DNA from: Hemicordylus capensis
Lineage: Eukaryota; Chordata; Lepidosauria; Squamata; Cordylidae
Direction of reading: 5' to 3'
DNA: 64,000 nt
NCBI RefSeq assembly: GCF_027244095.1
Contig: NC_069669.1
Span: forward strand, 22,099,501 to 22,163,500
Within the stretch, counting starts at the first letter, position 1, and each line of letters opens with the position of its first letter. The position numbers and the translations under genes are program-made. Shown here piece after piece: positions 1 to 10,700 of the stretch. Under the pieces are notes generated by a model. That model saw only the letters and a program-made list of their open reading frames with translations. It searched no databases and was not told the DNA's origin.

Positions 1-334
1 TCCTTCCCTAGACAGTGCTGGCCCCACACAACCCACATGCGGACCACACAAATGGTGCCCATGCATGTGTACTTCTGGTAAGCATCAGACCCCACCCCCA
101 CCCCACCCCGCTCAGCTGCTACTGAGCAAAGAAAAATGAAGCTCATCAGGGGGGCCAGGTTGTTATTAACAAACATGTCATTTGGCCCCAAGAGCCAAGG
201 AAATGTGGGCAGCGTTGCCCCACTGACCGAAGATCTTCTTGGGGCTCCCTGCTTTGGACTGATCAACTCAGCGCCTGGTTACTGAACCACTAATTTTGAA
301 CCAGTAGCATGTTTTGCGTTTTGGGATTTTATTA
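1..334. other. no gene seen; faint match to the 2.5-kb TIR element
   Basis: The first 60 bases share AAATGGTGCCC and GCATGTGT-like wording with the interior of the element at 2494-2762. They may be a truncated relative. The rest has no recognisable feature. Confidence 0.25.
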
Positions 335-335
335 T

Positions 336-2010
336 TAGGGATGTGCATTTCGTTTCGTATACAAAACGTTTTGTGCACAAAACAGGCCGTTTCGGCTGTT
401 TTGTAGCCAAAACAAAACACCCAATGCTCAAAACAGAAATTTTGTAGCCAAAACAAAACGTCCCTGTTTTGGATACAAAATGTTTTGTTGTTTCGGCTGT
501 TTTGGAACTCCATTTTGCAATCGCAAAAAGTCTTCCTCCTTCATTTTTCAGTCTCCATTTTGAGTTTTGACATCTGTTTGTGTTTCCAGCCCTTCCAGCT
601 CACAGACTGGCTAGCGAAAGCATGGGCTGATCTGCTGGCAATTGCCTCCTTACTCCTTTTAAGCAAATTTAAGGGTAAATTTTACCCTCATTGCCCAGTG
701 GGGCAGTGTGCATTTCATTGTTGTTGTTTCACACTGTTGTGTATAGGTCAATTGCATTTTGGGCGGGGCAGGATGTGGTTATGCATGACCTTTAGAAATC
801 TGTCTGATTTTTTTCCAAAGTTCTGCTGTTGTTAATGTGTGATGTTGATGTTATTTGGGGTGGATTCGGGGCAGAAAGGGGGATTTGGGGGCAGAAGAGT
901 AGTTCAGGTGGTAGTACCCCATTGGGTGCCTGCTGCCAACCAGATTCCAAAGGAATTGGGGAAAGGGCTGATTTTTAAAGAATTTCTGAAGTTGACATGT
1001 CTTTGGGGCAGATTCGGGGCAGAAAGGGGGCCTGAGGGGCAAAACAGTGGGTTGGGTGGCAGTGCCCCAAGGGGTGCCTGCCACTTGCCCTATTCCAAAG
1101 GAATAGGGCAAAGGGCTGATTTCTCAGGAATTGTTGAAGTTTACGCTTCTTTAAGGTCCCCCCCCAGGGAATAAAGGAGGTTTCAGAAGACCCGTAACTC
1201 CATCTTGGGGACACTGGGGTAGACAGGAGCGAGTGGTGGTATAGTGCACACAGGGTGCCAACCACCCTCATGGGTTGCTAACCCATGGGGTGCTGGGTTA
1301 TGTTGTTTCTGAGGTGTTCTGAGTATAGATTCTCTGGTAGCATATGAGATTTTCAATGACAAACCATGAATCCACTCTCACATGCTACCAGAGAATCTGA
1401 ATCTACACTCAAGCATCTCAGAAACAACAGAACCCAGTACCCTATGGGTTAGCAACCCATGGGGGTGATTGGCACCCTATGTGCTCTACACCACCACTGG
1501 CTCTGGGCCACCCTGGTGCCCCCCAAGTGCAGTTATGGGGCAGGAATTATGGAGGTCCATAATTCCCTATGGGGAAGAACTTTACAGATGCGCAAACTCC
1601 ATTACATCTTTAAAAATCAGCTCTCTGCCCAATTCCTTTGAAATAATTCTGGCAGCTTCCTTGCCCCGACTGGGCACTACCACCCACCCTACTCTGCTCT
1701 GGGCCACCCCTTTCCCCCCAACACGAAGCTATACTTTTGCTGAAACCTCCATTCTTCCCTATGGGAAAAATCCTATATTTCAAAAATTCACCAAAAATCA
1801 GCCCTTTGCCCAATTCCTCTGAAATTTGGGTGGTAGTTTCCACCCATTGGGCACTACCACCCCCACCCACTAGTTTTTCCCTGGGGCCATTTTTCAAAAT
1901 CCAAAATGTTTCGGATTCGGATTTTGCAATTTCGAACAAAGAACAAAATGGGGGTGTTTCGGATTCGGGCCAAAAACAAAACAGGGGGGGAAACAAAATG
2001 CACAACCTTA
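336..2010. mobile_element. foldback (long inverted repeat) DNA transposon, non-autonomous
   Basis: Terminal repeats TAGGGATGTGCATTTCGTTTC (336-356) and its near reverse complement (1990-2010) differ at 3 of 21 sites. The arms continue inward as an imperfect inverted repeat and meet near 1345-1375. Blocks at 1263-1345 and 1385-1465 (GGGTTGCTAACCCATGGG, TCTCTGGTAGCAT) pair with each other. Each arm also holds degenerate tandem units of about 150 bp (849-983 and 1010-1140 forward; inverted relatives in 1490-1880). No transposase is encoded. Confidence 0.75.
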
Positions 2011-2105
2011 TTTGTTATTAGTATTACTGTAATAATAACAGAAGAAGTAGTAGTAGAATTATTATTGTAAGTAGAATTTACTTATTATTAAGTACTTATT
2101 ATTAA

Positions 2106-2325
2106 GCCACCTAATGGCGCAGCGGGGAAGTAACTTGCCTAGGGAGCAAGAGGTTTGCAGGCGGCAGCAGCGATATCAGAAGATGCTGAAAGGCATCATC
2201 ATCTCAGACTGCACGGGAAGAGGTAATGGTCAAGCCCTCCTGTCTTCTACCAAAGACAACCACAGGGCTCTGTGGGCACCAGGAGGATTCGACACCGACT
2301 CGATGGCACAACTTTATTTATTTAG
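2106..2325 (+). mobile_element. Sauria-type SINE (internally deleted)
   Basis: It starts GCCACCTAATGGCGCAGCGG (A-box region) and ends GGATTCGACACCGACTCGAT-GGCACAACTTTA, the BovB-like 3' tail of squamate Sauria SINEs. The B-box segment is missing relative to the complete copy at 44158-44425. Confidence 0.8.
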
Positions 2326-2400
2326 TAGTTGTAGTAGTAGTAATAGCAGCAGCAGCAGCAGCAGCATTAAATTATACTGTTATTAGTATTATTACAATTC
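2326..2400. repeat. AGT/AGC triplet microsatellite
   Basis: An AGT-rich run passes into (CAG)n at about 2347-2367, at the 3' end of the Sauria SINE. This is typical of tail-seeded microsatellites. Confidence 0.8.
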
Positions 2401-2493
2401 AAGTGCAAGGCAACCAGGAGAGTTTAGATTTGGGTTGAGTGCCCATTCACTGAAAAAAAATCTCTGAACTGCTTTGTGGATCTAGGTGATCGA

Positions 2494-2762
2494 GATCTTT
2501 CAAAAAGCGGAGAGCAGGTACCTGCTCTCTGCCACCGCATGCATGCAGCTTCCTGCGGCGACGGTAAGCACCTGTACACGGCTCCAGTGTTGTTGGCCAC
2601 GCAAATGGTGCCCGTGCCTGTGTGGGTGCCATGTGCAGGCCAGCGCCGCATGTGAGTTCTTGGGGCCAGCAGCACAGTTGTTGCAGTAGGAAGCTGCCTG
2701 TGGCGGCGGCGGCGTGCAGGTAAGGCCCAGGTAAGGCCCTGCTCTCCGCTTTCTAAAAGATC
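2494..2762. mobile_element. MITE with 24-bp TIRs
   Basis: GATCTTTCAAAAAGCGGAGA at 2494-2513 continues to GCAGG. Its reverse complement, with two or three differences, lies at 2739-2762. The total is about 270 bp with no coding capacity, which fits a non-autonomous DNA transposon. Confidence 0.7.
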
Positions 2763-3054
2763 CTTCTCACCACTCCCCTCCCCGTGGGGCTGAACCAGTG
2801 CAGGGACATCCCTAACAAAGCGGCAACACACAGACCGCCCATTTCATTCATTATACACATTGCTGCTTCCTCTGATCCATCCCACCCACTGGGTTACTGT
2901 AGGAAATAGTAAGATCCACGGTAGCCCCCTGGCTCACGTGGGGCAGTGCCACATCAGTGGAGTACCTCCGGGGGGGGGGGGGTTGTGATGCCAGTGGGGT
3001 GATCTGCCACCTGATCTGTTTCCCCCACAGGACTCAGTTTCCCCCATGTTAACA

Positions 3055-3255
3055 GAAACCTCGGAAGCTGCCCTCTGCTGAGTCAGACCACGGGTACACC
3101 TCGCTCAGCATTGTCTACACTGACTGGCAGCAGCTCTCCAAGGTTTCGGGTAGGATTCTCTCCCAGCCCTACCTGGAGATGCTGCCAGGGGTTGAGCCTG
3201 GGGCCTTCTGATTGCAACACAGATGCTGTACTATTGAGCTACAGCCCCAGCCCCA
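3055..3255 (-). mobile_element. tRNA-Ala-headed SINE
   Basis: On the minus strand it begins GGGGCTGTAGCTCAATAGTA (A-box), has a tRNA-Ala-like arm, and then the common body GGGAGAGAATCCTACC...GTAGACAATGCTGAGC. It ends near AGCTTCCGAGGTTTC. Confidence 0.75.
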
Positions 3256-3599
3256 AATAAAATGGGTGGGTGGGGAGGGGTGGGGTGGGGTGGCGTCACG
3301 GGGAAGCAGCAGCAACCACACACCGCCCAGGTGATGTGGGAGCCACATTCCAGGCAGCGTGTGCTCTTCGTGTGCCTCCCGAAGGGCAAAGGGGACACAG
3401 GAAGGCATCGCACACGGGGTCACCTGCAAAGGTGAGGTCTGGAGTCAACGGCAACTGGCCACATGATGACCCCGTCAGGGAGCCCCGTCTTCCAGCAGGC
3501 CACGGCGACCCGGTGTCGACCTCATCCCATCACTTCGGAATGTTACAGTTCAAAGCGGGGGGGGGGGCGGGTCCCACTGGCAGTTGAGGCGGCTAGAAA

Positions 3600-4660
3600 G
3601 CATTCTAGGGTGGCGGCAGCAGCAGCAGCCACAGAGCTACGTGGTCCTGTTTCGTGTGTCTCTTTCCGTGGACGTGTCGCGACCGCGCTACCTGCCGGAC
3701 ATGGCTCTGCCTAACCTCCCACGGCCTTTGTGGGGCAGAGAGAGAAGGGAGCAGCCCAGAGGAGGCGCCCGGGGCTGGGCGGGGATTTGGAGGCGGGTCT
3801 CCCCAGTCCTAGCAGAGCAGCGGCGGTGGCGTGAAGGCTGCACTTAGTCATTGTGAGGCTTATTTCCCTGGGTGGTTGAATCAGGGGGTGTAAGAAGGAA
3901 CCCCTTCCTTCCTTCCTTCCTTCCTTCCGCCCCCCCAGGTCTGACTGGTCTTATGCTGGTTCCCAGGCGGCAGGGCAGAGGATGGCAGTCCAAATCGGAT
4001 TTCCAAAGCCTGTGTGTGCGGGGGGGGGGGTGTATACACACACACCCACACACCCACCCAATGCCACATCTGCCGCCTTTGGGTGCCCTCAGGCCAGGTC
4101 TTGCTGCAGCGGCTGCTGCTGAGCACCCCTCCTCCTCCCCCTCCCCGCCCACCAGCCCGGCGGCTGCTCACTCCCCAAAGCTGCAGAAGGAGAAGGAGGA
4201 GGAGAAGCCCAGGCTCGCACCTCGCTGCTCGGGTGGGGGTGGGGTGGGGTGGGGGCGGCGGTGGCGGTCCCGGCTTGGGGGGGGGGGAGGCGCGCGCTCT
4301 CTCCGCGGCCGCGAGGGATGCTCGCCCCACCAGCGCCAGGCGGGCTCAGCAGCGGGGCTCCTCCTCCTTCAGGACCATCAGCATCCTCCTCCTCCTCCTC
4401 GCGGCCGGGCTGCTGCTACTGTTGCTGGGGGGGGGGGAACGGAGGGGCGCCCCCACCACGCCGGCGGGCTCAGTCCGGAGCGAGAGGGAGCCTTCCAGAG
4501 CAGAGGCAGCTGGGCGCCGCCGCCGCCGTATAGACGCGGGAAGCAGCGCACGCTAAACCGCACCCCCCCCCCCCCGCCACCGATGCAGACCCACTTGCAG
4601 GAGGCGGGCGCCGGACGGACTGTCCCCCCGCCCCGGGGGGCAGCGAGGATGCCCCCCCCG
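3600..4660. promoter_or_regulatory. CpG-rich island, possible EEF2K promoter
   Basis: About 1 kb is strongly GC- and CpG-rich, with GGGGCGG-like boxes, poly-G/poly-C runs and CAG/CTC-type triplets. It contrasts with the AT-rich flanks. No convincing protein exon is visible; the long open frames are low-complexity by-products of the composition. In mammals EEF2K lies next downstream of SDR42E2 on the same strand, so an EEF2K promoter and untranslated first exon (minus strand) is the simplest reading, on position only. Confidence 0.5.
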
Positions 4661-4914
4661 CCGAGGATGAGTGTGAGGATGAAGCGAGAGAGTGTGTGTC
4701 TCTGGACGTGTGCCTATCTAGCTAACACCACACACACACACTATATATATTTGGATTTCTGCCCACTATAGCCGCCCAGAGACGTATGTTTGGGCGGGAT
4801 ATAAATTCAATCAATCAATTAAAAAAATGTATTCATAAGAACATTATAACAACAATGCAGCTAGAATGTGCCTGTGTGTGTATTTTGTATATGCTGTCTC
4901 TCTGTGTGTGTTTT

Positions 4915-5157
4915 AATATTTATTATTATTATTATTATTATTACATTTATATCCCGCTCTTCCTCCAAGGAGCCCAGAGTGGAGTACTACATACTTGAGT
5001 TTCTCTTTCACAACAACCCTGTGAAGTAGGCTAGGCTGAGAGAGAAGTGACTGGCCCAAAGTCACCCAGCTAGTTTCATGGCTGAATGGGGATTTGAACT
5101 CGGGTCTCCCCAGTCCTAGTCCAGCACTCTAACCACTACACCACACTGGTTCTCACC
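4915..5157 (-). mobile_element. tRNA-derived SINE, second type, with (TTA)n tail
   Basis: The minus strand starts GAGAACCAGTGTGGTGTAGT, GGTTAGAGTGCTGGACTAGG (A-box) and has GAGTTCAAATCC (B-box). It ends CGGGATATAAATGTAA followed by a TAA-repeat tail. The same family occurs around 51215-51660 and as a fragment at 21310-21450. Confidence 0.75.
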
Positions 5158-5464
5158 AACAATAGAAATAATTTATGTATGCATAAGAATATAATACAAC
5201 TGAAATACATGCATTTGTGTGTATATATATGTGTGTGTGTATACATAGATATTAGATATATATTCATATATACCGTATTAGATTCCTGCCTGTTATAGAA
5301 ACGATGCATGCATGCATGTATAAACACAGACACTCAACCACCCACACAGATTATATACATTTATCTATAGTGGGAAGCAATATAAAAGTATGTCTGTAGT
5401 AAGGGGGCTAGAGTGTCCATTTTGCACACACCCCCAGCCCCTTTTAGTGAGGAGACAGAAGCCG

Positions 5465-5710
5465 TATTCATATATCACGCTGTACACTTGTGCAATGGGT
5501 GTACACAGGCACAGATCCGTACACAGGGACAGGGATGCACAGGTCATGTTGCACACAGGTACACCTGTGGGTACACCTCCTGCCTGCGCCATGCATTTAA
5601 GGGGTCTGTACCCCGGTTCACTTTTAACATGGACGCAGGTACAGCCATTCACACAGACACATGTACAAGTGCACAGACATCTCTCCATTCACACAGCATC
5701 ATATCTGAAT
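5465..5710. mobile_element. MITE family B, copy 1
   Basis: The left end ATTCATATATCACGCTGT and the reverse complement of the right end, ATTCAGATATGATGCTGT, form terminal inverted repeats. The interior (TGTACACAGG, ATGCATTTAAGGGG, ACATGTACAAGT) matches a second copy at 61311-61784. Confidence 0.65.
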
Positions 5711-6470
5711 AGGGCTACAGCCAAGAAGGGGTTGTTGATGCTGGAGCATTTATTGCGTAAATGGAAATCTACTGTTGGTTTTGGAATCTGAGTGTGAGGT
5801 GGTCTGACTCCTCCCTGATGAATGTCCTAAGGAAACTCTTGCTTGCCTTTTAACAACTCTCTCCATTGCTTTGCATGCAACAGATTCCCTACACACCTGT
5901 CCTTCCACCACAACAGGCACTTTTGATATGCTGAGGAATCCACACCGGCCCCTTTCCTGGAAATTATAGTTGAGATCGGAAAAGCAAGATGTGCCTAGTC
6001 GGATCTGTTTACTCTCCACCCTACCCTACTTTTTCTTTGGAAATCTGGTCCCAACAAACTGCCTTGGAAACTCCTCCCCCCCCGAACCCTAACAAATTTG
6101 CCATGTGTTGCATGGCATGGGGGACTCCTCAAGAAACAAAGGCCCAAATAGTGTAAGCTCCTAGTGGGCAGGGATTTGTCTCCTTTTGCTTATGGAACTC
6201 AGTAAGGTGTCGTGTACAGCACCTTGATGGCCCTGTATAAATCATGAACAATACACAAGAGGACTTCTTGGGTATGTGGAACCCACTCCGAGCAGCCCAA
6301 GGTCTGGCCACGGATCTGCTCTTGCTGCCCAAAGGCTCCCTGTGGCAAATGTGACTCCTGACACACCAGCGGCTTTGTTACTCGCTTAGACGGCTTTGAA
6401 GGTAGATTGGGCATATCCGTGGAGGACGACAAGTACGGATACACACACACACACACTTACACACACTGTC
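5711..6470. other. mostly unique sequence, no gene seen
   Basis: A degenerate L2-like 3' motif lies at about 6150-6245 (GTAAGCTCCTAGTGGGCAGG). It is followed by a short AC run at 6440-6462. No exon with plausible splice borders was found. Confidence 0.4.
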
Positions 6471-6692
6471 ACAGTTCTGAGACAGCCTTCTTCAAGCACT
6501 GACTTACTTCCAGACTAAGTTACTCATGAATACTCTCATTGAAATCAATGGGACAAGTTTACTTGTCCCATTAATTTCAGGGGGAATACTCAGTGCTACT
6601 TTTCTGAAGCCTGTCAGTCAGGATGAGGGGAGGGGCACGTAGCCAGCCAATCAGGAGCAGAGGAGGAGGGTCTTCGCCAGCATTCCCTCTAA

Positions 6693-6805
6693 CAGGGATT
6701 CCCAGATGTTGTTGACTACAACTCCCAGAGCCCTCAGCAGCAATGGCTTTTGCTTGGGGATAATGGGACTTGTAGTCAACAACATCTGGGAATCCCTGTT
6801 GGAGG
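6693..6805. mobile_element. short hairpin MITE (ACTACAACTCCCAG type)
   Basis: GATTCCCAGATGTTGTTGAC...CTACAACTCCCAG faces GGGACTTGTAGTCAACAACA-TCTGGGAATCCC, making a hairpin of about 110 bp. Relatives are at 14973-15068, 32158-32243, about 48930-48985 and 63197-63300. Confidence 0.7.
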
Positions 6806-7529
6806 GGTCTTCCTCCTCCCTCTCCTTCTGAGGATGCATCATCTTCAAGTCAGCAGTGGGGAACAAAAAGCATGGCTGCAGCATGGGGAGGCACAAGGGC
6901 TCTTGAGTGCCCATGGACGGAGCCCTTCAAGGATCCCTAGGGGACTGGACTGGAAGACTCCAGGTGGTTCCCAAGTCTACCATTTTATTATATGCAAAAT
7001 GTGCTACAGAAAGACTCAACTTCATAGTCTTCAAACAATCATTATTTTCAAGTCCATTTTAACAGAATGTTCAACATCTGATCCACTTTTTCTACATTTA
7101 AGGACAACCATTTCTAAAGAAGAATATTGAACGCAGTCAGCGACCAGCAAAAGTTGGTGCAGAGAAGGTGTTTCCACCAACGAGCAGTGATCCAGACCAG
7201 CAGTGACTGAGTGACCCGCAGTGGTTTTCTAGTTCCTCCCAGATTTCTGACATGGCCCCCAGTATCTAACCGGTTGTGTCCCCTTTGCTTTAACCGGTGT
7301 CAACATCCTTTTTAAAAACTGGTTTCTCATCTGTTCATCAAAAGTGATCAAAACTGTATCATCACAGTCAAGAACTAAGAGAGGAGTAATCCAGCCCCTC
7401 GGTTGCAAATTCACTGCAAGACAAGCAATTAATTCTACCAAAAAAAAAAACCCTAAATAAAAAACAAGAAAACCTCTCACCTCTCAAAATAAAATAAAAT
7501 AAGCCGCAAGGAAATAATACTGGACATTC

Positions 7530-7736
7530 TTAAAAAAATAAAAAAAGCAATATAAAAGATAAAAATATGCCAACTATAAGGAGTATTATGGGTAAGAATG
7601 AATGATCCTCTTGTTTAGGACTTGTTTTCAGATAATAATCCACAGTATCTGCGAGGGTGAACTTTTGGGGAAAGTAGCCCAGCTGTTTACAAGCCTTGTC
7701 TATTCGGAAAGTGTGGGTGACCAAGATGTTCCTCAC
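7530..7736 (-). CDS. SDR42E2: SDR42E2 coding exon 11 (terminal)
   Basis: The terminal exon opens after a GCATAG acceptor with [20 protein letters not shown]. The VTHxFxxxKAxxxLGY pattern is conserved in SDR42E. It then has a hydrophobic stretch, [14 protein letters not shown], and a TAA at 7530-7532. A minus-strand AATAAA lies at 6984-6989, so about 0.5 kb of 3' UTR is possible. Confidence 0.92.
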   Translation of the reverse strand: MRNILVTHTFRIDKACKQLGYFPQKFTLADTVDYYLKTSPKQEDHSFLPIILLIVGIFLSFILLFLFF

Positions 7737-10700
7737 CTATGCAAGCGAAACAACAAGGATATATAAGCAGACAGCACTCTCAATGATGAAAGAAGAAAAG
7801 GAGAGAATTAGCAGTAGCAAACATGCTGTTGAAGAGATGAAGCTGTCTTATGCCAAGGGAGGCTCCGTACACGAACCGCACCCACAGCCCCGGCAGCAGA
7901 GCTCGCTACACACACACACAACTTCCTGACACCAATCTCGGCATATCCTGTCCTACTTCCAGGGGGGACACACATATATACATAAAAACACAAACTATAA
8001 GTGTTGCAATTAGGGGAACAGGCTACTTCGGTCGCTGACTCACATCCACACTAATTACGACAAAGATGAATATTTATATGCCGTGTTTCAACAACAATTC
8101 CCAAAGTGATTTATAGATATATAAACTTAAAACAGACACCAGCAACAGCCACGGGAGGGATGCTGTGCTGGGGGTGGATAGGGCCAGTTGCTCTCCTCCT
8201 GCTCAATAAAGAGAATCACCACGTTAAAAAGGTGCCCTTTTGCTCTGTTAGTAGGAGACAGAGCAAAGTTACTCATAAACAGTCTTACTGAGATTAATGG
8301 GAATATTCGGGGCTAATTTTATGAAGCCTGTCAGTCAGGATTAGGGGAGGGGTACGCTGGGTGTCAGCATGTAGCCAGTCAATCTAGAGCAGAGGAAGAG
8401 GAGGGTGAGGGTCTCCATCCCCCTTCCTTCCCCTTCTGCATCAGATCCATCAGCTTCAAGCCGGCAACCCTCAGACAGGGAACCCATACCCTTCATACTG
8501 TACCATGGTCTTGTGGTCATGAGCATGCACTGTCCCCTTGGCTCAGCAGTGTCTGTCCTGGTTTGCATTTGGATGAGACACTACATGATGTGTGAGCACT
8601 GCAAGATGGGGCCACTCTGGGAAGAACACCTGCCTGCTTGCATGCAGAAAGTTCCAGGTTCCCTCCCTGGCAGCATCTCCAACGAGATAGGGCTGGGAGA
8701 GAGACTCCTGCCTGCAACCTGGGAGAAGCCGCTGCCAGTCTGTGTAGACAATACTGAGCGAGATGGACCAAGGGTCTGACTCAGTAGAAGTAGAAACAGA
8801 AAAGGGCAACCACTTTAAAAGGCGCCTCTTGGCCCATTGAGGAGGACCTAGTAATCCTGTGTTATCAACACACCCATTCCTCCAAATATATTCTTAGTTT
8901 GTAGAGAATTCGGTCAGAGAATGCAGCCGGCCAGCTCCAATATTTCCCCAAACAGATAGTTAGTTCCTACTAATCATAGCAAGAATGTAAGATTTTTTTA
9001 CCTCACTTCTGGTCAGGATAGGTGTAAAGTTAAAAACTGGTTTAAGAAGCAGGTGCAGATAATCCTGCAGAGTGGCTGCAACAGAGAGGAGGTTTGTATT
9101 AGAGGTTACAGAAGTATTGAGAGGGTGAATTGATGACGCTGAAGCACGTAAGCACAGCCCCTGCTGGATCAGGCCCAAGGAGGCCTATCTAGACCAGCAT
9201 CATGTTTCACGCAGTGGCCCACCAGATGCCTCTGAGAAGCCCACAGGCAGTGGGTGAGGCTGCGGCAGGCTCTTTCTCCTGCTGCTGCTCCCTTGCAATT
9301 AGCATTTGGAGGCATCTTGCCTCTAAGGCTGGAGGAGGCCTATAGCCAGCAGACTAGTAGCCATTGATAGACCTGTCCTCCATGAATCTGCCCAAGCCTC
9401 TTTTAAAGCCATCCAAGCTAGTGGCCATCACCACATCCCATGGCAGTGAGTTCCACAGGTTAATGATTCCCTGTTTGAAAAAGCCCTTCCTTTTGTTGGT
9501 CCTAAATCTCCTGGCCCTTCATGGGATGACCCCTGGTTCTAGCATTGTGAAGGAGAGAGAAAATTTCTCTCTGCCTACTCTCTGTACACACCTTTATCAT
9601 GTCTCCCCTTAGGCGCCTCTTTTCCAAACCAAAAAGCCCCAGACGCTGTAGCCTAGCCTCATAAGGAAGGTGCTCTAGGCCCCTGATCGTCCTGGTGGCC
9701 CTCTTCTGCACCTTCTCCAGTTCTACAATATTCTTCTTAAGATATGGTGACCAGGACTGTACACAGTACTCCAAATATGGCTGCACCATAGATCTGTATA
9801 AGGGCATTGCAATATTCGCATTTTTATTTTCAGCCCCCTTCCTAATGATCCCTAGCATGGAATTTCCCTTTCTCACAGCTGCCATGCACTGAGTTGACAC
9901 TTTCAACGAACTGTCCACCACAATCCCAAGATCTCTCCCCTGGTCAGTCACTGACAGCTCAGAGTCAGACCCCATCAGTGTATACGTGAAGCTGGGTCCC
10001 CCCACTCCCCCCCACATATCCATCACTTTACACTTGCAAACATTGAACGGTATTTGCCATTTTGTCACCCAGTTTGGAGAGACCCTTTTGGAGCTCCTTG
10101 CAATCTGTTTTGGATTTGACTACCCTAAATAGTTTAGTGCCATCTCCAAATTCAGCCACTTCACTGCTTACCCCTGCTTCTAGATCATTAATGAATAAAT
10201 TAAAAAGCACCGGTCTCAGCACAGATCCCTGGAGGACCCCACATCTTACTTCCCTCCATTGTGAAAACTGTGCCTTTATTCCTCCCCTCTGTTTCCTGCC
10301 CTTCAACCAGTTACTGATCCACATGGAAACCTCGGGTTGCCAACACTACATTGCCAGAATGAGGGACACATGTTTGTGGGAACTGGCTTGGGGGCTGGGA
10401 GGTGTCTGCCGTGGTAATCAAGAGCCTGAGTATCATTGACATATTTGTAACTGAATTACATGCTATTGAATCAAGGAGGGACAAATGCTGTCCCTCTAGG
10501 GACCGACATTTCGTCCCTGAAATGAGGGACATTCTGCATCATGAGGGACAGTTGGCAACCCTACGTGAACATGTCCCCTTATCCCATGACTGCTAAGTTT
10601 AATCAAGAGCCTTTGGGCGGGGGGACTTTTTTTTTTAATTTTGCCTCCGTCAGTCCTAAGTGCAAGCAACATTCAGTTATTTTAGAAGTATTTGTTTGGA

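Noticed and set aside
3872-4771. 299-codon plus-strand open frame in the CpG island
   Set aside because: Low-complexity Pro/Arg/Gly/Ala sequence open in several frames on both strands. This is a GC-composition effect with no domain.
9502-10068. 188-codon open frame as a host gene
   Set aside because: The translation is CR1 LINE ORF2 C-terminus.
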